A stretch of 64,000 bases of DNA, taken from Bacteroidota bacterium (GTDB lineage Bacteria; Bacteroidota; Bacteroidia; Sphingobacteriales; Sphingobacteriaceae). The notes beneath the pieces are model-generated. The model was not told the origin of the DNA and searched no databases. It saw only the letters and a list, made by a program, of their open reading frames with translations. The stretch's first letter is position 1. Each line of letters begins with the position of its first letter. The DNA lies in the NCBI GenBank assembly GCA_023450085.1, contig JAEXHI010000024.1, forward strand, positions 372,001 through 436,000, in the 5' to 3' direction. The position numbers and the translations under genes are program-made. This document shows positions 53,320-61,358 of this stretch, piece after piece.

Positions 53320-53724
53320 CTAATCTGGAAGCTCATTAAAATGCTGATTTACAAAAGGCTTCATCGATTTAATGATATTATCCGTAAAAAAATTAATCAA
53401 CAATCCCTGAGGTTTTTGAAGAAGCTTCATATAGGTAAGCAATTGAGCTTCATAAACTGGATGGAGGCTTTCAACGGCTTTCAGTTCTACAATGATCGTA
53501 TCGTTCACAAGTAAATCCAATCGAAGTTCAGCATCTATAATGATATCACCGTAAACAACAGGCACACAAACCTGCTGATATACCGTATATCCGTTTTGCA
53601 ATAACTCATAATGTAAACACTTTTCGTACACCGATTCTAGTAAACCTGGGCCAAGTTCTTGATGAACTTTTATTGCCAATCCTACAATATCATAGGATAA
53701 TTGCGTAATGTCTTTCTTGGTCAT
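53320..53724 (-). CDS. GxxExxY protein (PD-(D/E)XK nuclease-like)
   Basis: A 134-residue protein. GPGLLESVYEKCLHYEL carries the GxxExxY signature. The nuclease-like core has Asp in ELRLDLLVND and the Glu-x-Lys pair in IIVELKAVESLHP. Similar proteins are common in Bacteroidetes; the cellular role is unknown. It sits alone between two blocks of palindromic repeats, which is unusual. Confidence 0.88.
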   Translation of the reverse strand: MTKKDITQLSYDIVGLAIKVHQELGPGLLESVYEKCLHYELLQNGYTVYQQVCVPVVYGDIIIDAELRLDLLVNDTIIVELKAVESLHPVYEAQLLTYMKLLQKPQGLLINFFTDNIIKSMKPFVNQHFNELPD

Positions 53725-53799
53725 GATGTTTTTTATTGAATTTAGGGATATTGATTCACTAAGTACAAGAAAATCTGCTTTTCATATTTCAAGGATATT

Positions 53800-54062
53800 T
53801 TGAACCATTAAGGAATTAAGAGACATTAAGCTAGTATTTCCAATCTTAACTACCTTAATTTCTTAATGGTTTATTTTTTTTTGATTACATTTTGGGTTAA
53901 ACCATTAAGGAGTTAAGAAACATTAAGTATATGCGACAAGTCTTAATTATCTTCATTTCTTAATGGTTTATTTAACACCGATATGTTTTTGAAACATTAA
54001 GGTATTAAGAGACATTAAGTTCATACTCCAAGTCTTGATCAACTTCACTTCTTAATGTTTTT
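53800..54062. repeat. Array of ~95-base palindromic units, right block
   Basis: Three more units start at 53803, 53899 and 53992 with AACCATTAAGG or AAACATTAAGG, each ending CTTAATGGTTTA or CTTAATGTTT. Same family as the left block. Between 53725 and 53799 I see nothing. Confidence 0.85.
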
Positions 54063-54122
54063 ATCATTATTTAACACGGTTTATAATTGATTTTTGCTAA
54101 TTTGAGATTTCAAAATAAGCTT

Positions 54123-55703
54123 ATGAGTACCAATCAAAATACCTTTATTGAAAAAATAAAAGCCTCTTACTCACCTAGTGGCGAATATATTTATTTGGGT
54201 GCTGCCATGTTAGATGGTTTAGCTTTGGCCGAGGCCGAAGTAAATCTGCCCTTGCGCATGATGAACAGACATGGCCTTATCGCGGGTGCTACTGGAACGG
54301 GAAAAACCAGAACCCTGCAATTACTGGCCGAACAATTATCTGACAAAGGTGTGCCTGTTTTCATGCTTGATGTAAAGGGAGATCTTTCGGGCCTGTATCA
54401 AGCTGGCAGTACTAATCCCAAAATTGAAGAACGAGCACAACAACTGAATAAGCCTTTTGCCCCAAGTGGTTTCCCTATCGAAATATATTCCCTAACCGGA
54501 AAGTTAGGCGCTCAAATGCGTGCAACCGTAACGGAGTTTGGACCTGTGCTACTTTCCAAAATATTGGAACTTAACGACACCCAATCTGGTGTTTTAGCAG
54601 TGCTGTTCAAATACGCTGACGACCATAAAATGCCTGTAGTTGACTTAAATGATTTAAAGAAACTACTTGGTTATCTTTCCGAGGGCGAAGGAGCAAAAGA
54701 AATCAAATCAAGCTATGGATCTATCTCCACAGCGACTTCAAGTACTATCCTTCGAAAAATAGTAGCGATAGAACAGCAAGGTTTAGGTGGAATTTTTGGG
54801 GAAACTTCTTTTGATACCGAAGACTTATTCAACCGTGTGGACGGCAAAGGGGTAATTAGTTTACTGAACATTGCCGATGTACAAAATCAACCCGTACTTT
54901 ATTCTACTTTCTTATTAAGTCTTTTGGCCGAAATTTACCAAACCATGCCTGAGGCCGGAGATTTGGACAAACCTAAATTGGTTTTCTTTTTCGACGAGGC
55001 GCATTTGCTTTTCAACGATGCACCAAAAGCTTTCTTGGAACAAATCAATACCATTATCAGGTTGATCCGTTCAAAGGGAATTGGCGTGTTTTTCTGTACA
55101 CAATCCCCTATGGATATTCCAGAAAGTGTATTAGCGCAATTAGGCAACAGGGTACAACATGCCTTAAGGGCATTTACGCCTAATGATGTAGATGCCTTGA
55201 AGAAAACGGTGAATACTTATCCAAAATCGGAATTTTATGCTATTGATAAAGTGCTAACCTCCTTAGGTACGGGCCAAGCACTCATCACGGTATTGAACGA
55301 AAAAGGCATTCCTACTGAAGTGGCTGCGACCTTACTTACTCCCCCTCGTGCAGTAATGGGGCCGATGGCTGCAATAGATTGCGAAAAGTTGATGCAAGCA
55401 AGTCCACTATTTAGCAAATATAAAGAAACGGTAGACCCTATCAGTGCCTATGAAATGCTAACTGATAAGATCAATGAAACTCAAGCCAACGAGAATAAGG
55501 CAAAGGCCGAAGAAGAGGAACGTAAAAGAATTGAACAAGAAAGCAAACCAAAACCAGGTGAAAAGAGTTTAGTGGAAGAGATTATGGGAGCCACCATTAC
55601 CCGACAGATAGGAAAAGAAATTGTTCGAGGTATTTTCGGGATGCTTAGTGGTAAAAAAACCCGATCAACTAAATCGTCTGGGGGTGGGCTTTTTGGATTC
55701 TAA
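54123..55703 (+). CDS. HerA-like DUF853 ATPase
   Basis: A 526-residue P-loop ATPase of the HerA/FtsK superclass. Walker A is GATGTGKTRTLQ (about 47-58). Next comes FMLDVKGDLSGLYQAG, and Walker B is KLVFFFDEAHLLFND. The sensor is VFFCTQSPMDIPESV. A charged region and a Gly-rich C-terminus (SSGGGLFGF) end it. DUF853 proteins are thought to act on DNA ends or as translocases, with no set role. ATG 54123 was chosen (MSTNQN). Confidence 0.86.
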   Translation: MSTNQNTFIEKIKASYSPSGEYIYLGAAMLDGLALAEAEVNLPLRMMNRHGLIAGATGTGKTRTLQLLAEQLSDKGVPVFMLDVKGDLSGLYQAGSTNPKIEERAQQLNKPFAPSGFPIEIYSLTGKLGAQMRATVTEFGPVLLSKILELNDTQSGVLAVLFKYADDHKMPVVDLNDLKKLLGYLSEGEGAKEIKSSYGSISTATSSTILRKIVAIEQQGLGGIFGETSFDTEDLFNRVDGKGVISLLNIADVQNQPVLYSTFLLSLLAEIYQTMPEAGDLDKPKLVFFFDEAHLLFNDAPKAFLEQINTIIRLIRSKGIGVFFCTQSPMDIPESVLAQLGNRVQHALRAFTPNDVDALKKTVNTYPKSEFYAIDKVLTSLGTGQALITVLNEKGIPTEVAATLLTPPRAVMGPMAAIDCEKLMQASPLFSKYKETVDPISAYEMLTDKINETQANENKAKAEEEERKRIEQESKPKPGEKSLVEEIMGATITRQIGKEIVRGIFGMLSGKKTRSTKSSGGGLFGF

Positions 55704-55752
55704 AAGTTAACTTTGGCGACAACTAAATATTCATTTAAAAACTAAACAGTTA

Positions 55753-56652
55753 ATGAAACCTACGTTATTGATTTTGGCTGCTGGTATGGCAAGCCGCTAT
55801 GGTAGCATGAAACAAATCGACGGTTTTGGACCTAACGGCGAAACCATCATCGATTATTCTATATATGACGCAATTAAAGCGGGATTTGGAAAAGTTATAT
55901 TCATCATTAAAGAAGAGTTTGCAGAGAACTTCAAAGCTATTTTTGATGAAAAATTAAAGGGCAAGATTGAAGTAGATTATGTTTACCAGAATTTTGACCT
56001 TAAGCAATTTGGCATTGACGAAGAGATTTATCGCGAAAAACCTTGGGGAACAGCACATGCCATTCTTTCGGGCAGAAAAGTGATCAAAGAACCTTTTTGT
56101 GTGATCAATGCTGATGATTTTTACGGTTATGATGCCTTCAAAAAAATGGCAGATTTCCTTACTTCGGAAATAACCGACACTAACTATTCTATCATTGGCT
56201 ATAAAATTGGCAAAACTTTATCTGACTTTGGTTCGGTATCAAGAGGTGTGTGCAAGACTGATGAAGCTGGCAATTTGACTGAAATTGTAGAACGTACAAA
56301 AGTTTATAAGAAAGATGACGCTATCGTTTACGAAGAAGACGGCAACGAATTCCCATTAGAGTTTGACACTCCTGTATCTATGAACTTCTGGGGCTTCACT
56401 CCTGCAGTGTTTAAAATCACCGAAGATCTTTTCAGAACCTTCGCCATGGAGAACAAAGACAAGCCTAAAGCTGAATTTTTTATCCCGTTAATAGGCGAAC
56501 ATCTGGTAAGTACCCAAAAAGCTTCCTTTAAAGTAGTACCAACCGACAACCAATGGTTTGGTGTTACTTATAAAGAAGATAAGCCGTTGGTTCAGGCATG
56601 TATTGATGAACTTATCAAAAATGGCAACTACCCAGAGAAGCTATGGAATTAA
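55753..56652 (+). CDS. Sugar-1-phosphate nucleotidyltransferase family protein
   Basis: A 299-residue Rossmann-like nucleotidyltransferase. The N-terminus has LLILAAGMASRYGSMKQIDG, the nucleotide/metal loop is FCVINADDFYGYDAF, and the acceptor region is PWGTAHAILSGRKVI. It would join NTP and a sugar-1-phosphate. Overlaps the next kinase gene by 10 bases, so sugar kinase plus nucleotidyltransferase would be made together. -7-like TAACTTTG at 55708-55715. Confidence 0.85.
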   Translation: MKPTLLILAAGMASRYGSMKQIDGFGPNGETIIDYSIYDAIKAGFGKVIFIIKEEFAENFKAIFDEKLKGKIEVDYVYQNFDLKQFGIDEEIYREKPWGTAHAILSGRKVIKEPFCVINADDFYGYDAFKKMADFLTSEITDTNYSIIGYKIGKTLSDFGSVSRGVCKTDEAGNLTEIVERTKVYKKDDAIVYEEDGNEFPLEFDTPVSMNFWGFTPAVFKITEDLFRTFAMENKDKPKAEFFIPLIGEHLVSTQKASFKVVPTDNQWFGVTYKEDKPLVQACIDELIKNGNYPEKLWN

Positions 56653-57722
56653 CAATTGATGAAAGTATTTTAAAATCTTACGGTTTAAACAACCAAAACA
56701 TTAAAATACAACAAATAGGTTCTGGACACATCAACAGAACCTATTTGCTCATACAAACAACGGGTGAACAGAGAAAATATGTACTGCAAGAAATCAACAC
56801 ACATGTTTTTACCAACCCAGAAGCTGTTGCCAATAACATTCAACAAATTGCAGATTTTTTAGGAAATAACTTTCCTGATTATCTTTTCCCAGCTCCAGTG
56901 GCGACCCATACAGGCAGCACTATGGTAGAACATGAAGGTGCTTTTTGGCGTTTAAGTCCTTTTGTTGATCACACGATTGCACTGGATACTCTAACTGCCC
57001 CAGAACAGGCCTATCAAGCGGCAAAGCAATTTGGCAAATTGAGCAGGTTGCTTGACAATTTCGATAGTAGTACGCTACAAGAAACCATTGTAGGCTTTCA
57101 TGATCTGCATCTTCGTTTCGACCAATTTCAAACCGCTTTGGCCCAAAGCTCTCCGTCATTAAGAGAACAAGCTGCAAAAGAAATTGAGACAGCACTTGGC
57201 TTTAAGTCTATCTTAACAGAATATCAAGCGTTAAAGGATAGCTTACCAGATAGGGTAATGCATCACGACACCAAAATTAATAATGTGCTGTTAGCCCAAG
57301 GTAGTTATGAGGGGGTATGTGTAATTGACCTGGACACTTTAATGCCTGGTAAATTTATATCCGATCTTGGGGATATGATGCGGACCTACCTTTGCGAATT
57401 TTCGGAAAATGAAACAGACCTTTCGAAAATCACTGTACGTATGGATTATTTTGCAGCCATGATAGAAGGTTATTTATCTGAAATGGGTGATATCCTCACC
57501 GAAACAGAAAAAAAAGCCATCTTGTTTAGTGGTAAATATATTATCTATATGCAAGCACTTCGCTTTTTAGCTGATTTTTTAAACGGAAGCATTTATTATC
57601 CAGTTAGCTATCCATTACAAAATTTGGATAGGACAAAGAACCAATTCAAATTATTGATACAATTGGTTAAGAATGAAGAGCAACTACAACAACTGATCTC
57701 CAACTGCTTAGTAAAAAGCTAA
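56643..57722 (+). CDS. APH-fold sugar 1-kinase (NahK/AmgK-like)
   Basis: A 359-residue aminoglycoside-phosphotransferase-fold kinase. The opening is QQIGSGHINRTYLL (phosphate loop). The catalytic Brenner motif is VMHHDTKINNVLL (His208, Asp209, Asn214). The metal Asp is in CVIDLDTLMPGKF. Length and layout fit N-acetylhexosamine 1-kinases. With the adjoining nucleotidyltransferase this could phosphorylate and activate a hexosamine or MurNAc without the usual route. The substrate is inferred. Confidence 0.8.
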   Translation: MELTIDESILKSYGLNNQNIKIQQIGSGHINRTYLLIQTTGEQRKYVLQEINTHVFTNPEAVANNIQQIADFLGNNFPDYLFPAPVATHTGSTMVEHEGAFWRLSPFVDHTIALDTLTAPEQAYQAAKQFGKLSRLLDNFDSSTLQETIVGFHDLHLRFDQFQTALAQSSPSLREQAAKEIETALGFKSILTEYQALKDSLPDRVMHHDTKINNVLLAQGSYEGVCVIDLDTLMPGKFISDLGDMMRTYLCEFSENETDLSKITVRMDYFAAMIEGYLSEMGDILTETEKKAILFSGKYIIYMQALRFLADFLNGSIYYPVSYPLQNLDRTKNQFKLLIQLVKNEEQLQQLISNCLVKS

Positions 57723-57729
57723 TCTACAA

Positions 57730-57820
57730 ACCTCAGTTCGATTATTAGATTTGTCAAAACAGCCCGTAAAGCCGACATTATTCTACGGAAAATCAACATA
57801 ATAATAATCGAACTCAGGTT
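57730..57820. repeat. Inverted repeat CCTCAGTTCGATTATT ... AATAATCGAACTCAGG
   Basis: Near-perfect arms at 57731-57746 and 57803-57818, between convergent genes. It may serve as a transcription barrier. Confidence 0.7.
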
Positions 57821-57925
57821 ACAAGCTCTTCTAAATCCCTAAAACACAACGACATTAAACCTTATACATGTTCTTTAGGAGAGATAAAAGGGTGAGCTAA
57901 ATGCTATTGACAAGGTTATCAACTA

Positions 57926-58141
57926 CTAAGTTCCGATCTTATCTTTTAATTCGTGCTCCATATCCCTTATAGCATCCTCTAAAGAATCAATCGAATCTTT
58001 TAAAGCCTCTTTCATTTCTTCAAATGAAGCTTGCTCAATCTCACTGGCATCGATCACGATGAAAATACCTTTAATATTTCCCAAATACCTACGTACTTGG
58101 TGAGAAATCATTGATAGCAGTCGCTCTTCGATCTTATCCAT
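57926..58141 (-). CDS. Free-standing DHp-like fragment (histidine-kinase H-box)
   Basis: A 71-residue frame from ATG 58141 (MDKIEERLL). LSMISHQVRRYLGNIKGIF resembles the H-box helix of HisKA domains (SHxVRRP type), with Tyr where Pro is usual. A second helix, SIDSLEDAIRDMEHELKDK, follows as in a DHp hairpin. No ATPase domain follows. It starts 10 bases after the broken OmpA gene. It may be a remnant or a tiny phosphotransfer protein; I am not sure. Confidence 0.45.
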   Translation of the reverse strand: MDKIEERLLSMISHQVRRYLGNIKGIFIVIDASEIEQASFEEMKEALKDSIDSLEDAIRDMEHELKDKIGT

Positions 58142-58151
58142 ATCCAGATGT

Positions 58152-58705
58152 TTATTGCTTAACGATCTTAAATTCTGTTCTACGATTGAGCTGGTGTTGT
58201 TCCTCTGTACAATTAACCCCATTTACACATTTATTCAACAACCTCGTTTCACCATATCCAACTGCCATAAGCCTGTTCTTATCAACACCATTATCAATTA
58301 GATATTGAACCACAGCATCTGCTCTTCTTTGAGACAGTTTTAGATTGTATTTATCATTTCCACGGCTGTCTGTATACGATCCTATCTCTAACCATATTGT
58401 TGGGTTATCCTTCATCATTTTCACCAACTTGTCCAGTTCTTTCGCCGCGTCTGGCCTAATCTCTGCGTTATCAAAATCATACCTAAAGTATGTGCAGATA
58501 ATGGTGTTGGAGCGGCAGTTGAACTGAGCGCTATTCTACTTATCAACAAAGCTTTGTTTCTACTTTCAAGCTCCAGAATAGCATCTTTATTGGGCAATTT
58601 ATTGCCGCTGGAAGATCCATCGCCTATTTTCTGTTGAGCAGAAGCGGAGAGAGCGGAGAAAATTCCGCTTGTGATTGCGAGAAGAAAGATCAATCGTCTT
58701 TTCAT
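58152..58705 (-). pseudogene. Broken OmpA-type gene
   Basis: The first part (58705-58421) encodes a signal peptide (LIFLLAITSGIFSALSASA) and a fibre/tail-type repeat head (DAILELESRNKALLISRIAL ... LSAHTLGMI). It then shifts frame and stops. From about 58480 a different frame encodes YDFDNAEIRPDAAKELDKLV, a standard OmpA C-terminal opening, continuing to QHQLNRRTEFKIVKQ. The OmpA domain is complete but out of frame. It looks like a deletion or frameshift joining two modules. Confidence 0.75.
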
Positions 58706-58888
58706 TTCATTGGTATTTGGTTGTTTTCCTTAATAGATATTATTGTAGACAATAGTCCATTCCTGCTTTTAACTAAACAGAAATCAGGACTATCTCTCGG
58801 CTCTTCAGCTAGAGATTAATTATCTACTTTCCATACAGTAATGACACAAGACTCAGCACTTAAGGGGGGGGATAGAAAAAAAATAATT

Positions 58889-59449
58889 TTAATTATGGTG
58901 CGAGCTCAACTGGAAGCGAATTTTCCGAAGTGCTATTTTGATATACTCATGTAGGGTGTGCGCAGAAACATTCATTTTTTCAGCCGCCTCCTTGTAGCTT
59001 AAACCTTCTTGATGGCAAAGAATATAAGCCCTTCTCTGGTTGGGAGACAATTTTATAAGTGCTTTACCAAGTAGGCTCTCAACATCTTTATAATATAAAC
59101 GCTGTAGCGTACTATCCTCACCATTTTCAGTTGAAGAAAAGATCAGTTCTTGCCTATACTTTTCTTGTTGGGCAAGATTACGGAGCACATTAAAACAATG
59201 ATTACGTACCGTTTTTCCCAAATAGGCATTGAAGTTATCTATGGTTAAAAAGATCTCTCTCTTCAGCCATAGCTTTAAAAAAATTTCCTGTACTAGCTCT
59301 TTAGATATTTCATCATTATAGGTTATTTTTTTCCCGAAGGCAAAAACCTTTTGATGATAATGTTTAAATAAAATAGCGAACGCTGCCTGATTACCGTCAG
59401 CGATTTTTTTTAGCAAATCGCGTTCGTTTAACAATTGTTCAATTGCCAT
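58889..59449 (-). CDS. ECF-type sigma factor (Bacteroidetes group)
   Basis: A 186-residue sigma factor. Region 2 is EISKELVQEIFLKLWLKREIF with NFNAYLGKTVRNHCFNVLRN. Region 4 is LIKLSPNQRRAYILCHQEGL, then SYKEAAEKMNVSAHTLHEYI with a helix-turn-helix. It has the layout of sigma factors that pair with FecR-type anti-sigma proteins. ATG 59449 (MAIEQLL) was chosen over an upstream start with no support. A small anti-sigma-like gene lies upstream. Confidence 0.9.
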   Translation of the reverse strand: MAIEQLLNERDLLKKIADGNQAAFAILFKHYHQKVFAFGKKITYNDEISKELVQEIFLKLWLKREIFLTIDNFNAYLGKTVRNHCFNVLRNLAQQEKYRQELIFSSTENGEDSTLQRLYYKDVESLLGKALIKLSPNQRRAYILCHQEGLSYKEAAEKMNVSAHTLHEYIKIALRKIRFQLSSHHN

Positions 59450-59686
59450 AGGTTTATGTTTTTCAAGGTAAGTATTTTGCTCTACGCAAAAACTAAGCCG
59501 ACACCAAAAACACATAAAACATAGACTATAAAGGAGTTACCGATGTTTAGGTGACGATTTTTTTCCACTCAAATATCCAATTATGAGCAATTATGTCTAC
59601 AAGTCTTAAAGTTAAAAAACAACAATACTATAGGCTTAGCATCAGTCGAATTTATCCAGTAAAAAGTTTCAGAAAAATAGATATTC

Positions 59687-59914
59687 TTATTTATGCTTTC
59701 TTCCAAAAATATTTTCGAGGATAGCATTTTGCTCTTCTTCTTCGAGTGCCTTAGGTTCAATTTCTTCAAACAACATGGATAATTTCTCCTTTATTTCGTG
59801 TTCAAACAAAGGGTCCTTAGCATAATCTAATAATTCACTTAGCTCTTTAGGGGAGATTGCTTGTTGTAGGTGTAGCTGGATCAGCTTTTGAAGTCTTAAG
59901 AAAGTTCTTTCCAT
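59687..59914 (-). CDS. Truncated FecR-type anti-sigma-like protein
   Basis: A 75-residue protein with LQQAISPKELSELLDYAKDP and EEEEQNAILENIFGRKHK. This matches the cytoplasmic N-terminal helices of FecR anti-sigma proteins, which normally run on into a basic stretch, a transmembrane helix and a periplasmic domain. Here it stops just after the basic residues. Either it is a solo cytoplasmic anti-sigma domain or the remnant of a broken gene. Family assignment is tentative. Confidence 0.55.
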   Translation of the reverse strand: MERTFLRLQKLIQLHLQQAISPKELSELLDYAKDPLFEHEIKEKLSMLFEEIEPKALEEEEQNAILENIFGRKHK

Positions 59915-60043
59915 ATAATACGAAGGGGAACGAAATATAGTCAGCGTGTTCGACTAAACAAAAGTAATGAATTATATATAACGCTAATAGATGATTAAGA
60001 TTATATTAAAATTGAAAAAAATGATATTTGAAAAAGTTTTAGT

Positions 60044-61324
60044 CTATTGATCAAACAATTTACTGATATTCCTTAAAAATCGCTGTAGCAATGAACTCTC
60101 TTTTGTAATGATTTCTGCATCAGCCATCATACCTTGTTTAAGTAAAATCGATTTGTTTGAGTCATTTTTCCGAAATTCGTTAAAATCAATTTTTGCAAAA
60201 AACACACTGTCTTTTAGGGCCACCTCGGTCACATAGCTTATCTTTCCATTAATTGCTCCATATTCTTCAAATGGGTAACTGTGAAGTTTTATTAGTACTC
60301 GTTGTCCCAGTCCAACCTTTCCCATATTATATTGGGGAATTTGCATTTCACCAAAAAAATTAGCGTTCCCTGGGTTAATGATGAATAATTCTTGATTAAC
60401 AGCAACATTTTGGTTTTCTTGTAAAATACCTACATAACTTACCGTGCCAGCTGTAGTAGCACTAATTACATAGTTACGCAACCAGCTTTCAGTTTCTGTA
60501 ATCATACTGTTCAATGACTGTATAAATTTACTCTGTTCTTCTCTAATGGTATTTTCAAGTGTAGCCAATTCTTTTTGCTTGGCCAAATAACTAGTATTGT
60601 TGTTAATTAATGCTGTTGCTGTTTGCTCTAAAGGATATTTCCCTGAAAGGTATTTATTTTCCTGTTGTTTAAATTCACTATTGGAGATTACATTTTTGCT
60701 CTTAAGCTTTTTATAATTTTCATACTCTTCCGCTATATTGGCAAATTCTTGTTGCTGAATCTGCTTTTGTTTCAATATCTGTTGTTGCAGTTTACCGAGT
60801 TCATTTAGGTCTTGCTGTAGATATTTTTTTTGCGACAGGTAAAAACCTCCATGTTGGGTAGCAGAAAACCTTAAGAATTCTTGGTAAAAACTCTGGTAAG
60901 CGCCTTGAAGTTCACCTAAATTCAAACCCTCGGGTAGCTGCTTTATATTAACTTCTTCTATACCTACTTTTTGGCTCAGTATAGCCAAGTAAGCTTTAAG
61001 TTTAAGCACATCATCATGCTTTGCAGTACTTTCAATATAGGCAAGAGCTTGACTACTTGCTACCGATTGGTCATCGTTCACCAAAATTTTAACCAACTTA
61101 CCTTGCTGATGAGCAATTACACTTTTAGCAGCATTAAGCGCATTTACTTTAAGTGGCGCCTTTATAATATCAGGATAGCGAATAAAAGCGGAAACCAAAA
61201 TAATGGCGAATAAAATACAGAAAACCAAAGTAATTCCCCAACGCAATATCCATTTTGGAACCGCCGTGATAATTTCATTAATTTCCTCACTATTCCTACT
61301 TAATATTTCTTCCCGTACTGGCAT
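60044..61324 (-). CDS. HlyD-family periplasmic adaptor of a peptide exporter
   Basis: A 426-residue membrane-fusion protein. One transmembrane helix is at about 27-50 (WGITLVFCILFAIILVSAFI). A biotinyl-lipoyl-like region follows (KSVIAHQQGKLVKILVNDDQ), then a long coiled coil (about 150-270) and a C-terminal beta domain (GLGQRVLIKLHSYPFEEYG). It bridges the ABC exporter to an outer-membrane duct. It starts 34 bases after the exporter gene. Confidence 0.9.
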   Translation of the reverse strand: MPVREEILSRNSEEINEIITAVPKWILRWGITLVFCILFAIILVSAFIRYPDIIKAPLKVNALNAAKSVIAHQQGKLVKILVNDDQSVASSQALAYIESTAKHDDVLKLKAYLAILSQKVGIEEVNIKQLPEGLNLGELQGAYQSFYQEFLRFSATQHGGFYLSQKKYLQQDLNELGKLQQQILKQKQIQQQEFANIAEEYENYKKLKSKNVISNSEFKQQENKYLSGKYPLEQTATALINNNTSYLAKQKELATLENTIREEQSKFIQSLNSMITETESWLRNYVISATTAGTVSYVGILQENQNVAVNQELFIINPGNANFFGEMQIPQYNMGKVGLGQRVLIKLHSYPFEEYGAINGKISYVTEVALKDSVFFAKIDFNEFRKNDSNKSILLKQGMMADAEIITKESSLLQRFLRNISKLFDQ

Positions 61325-61358
61325 ATATGATATTGTTTCTTAAAAGTTTTGAAATGGT

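Noticed and set aside
52970..54062. CRISPR array
   Set aside because: Units are palindromic over their whole length with no unique spacers, and no cas gene is near.
59581..59769. Lys-rich 62-residue frame as an exported peptide precursor next to the C39 exporter
   Set aside because: It begins with TTG, has no GG or GA leader site, and overlaps the anti-sigma-like gene in another frame.
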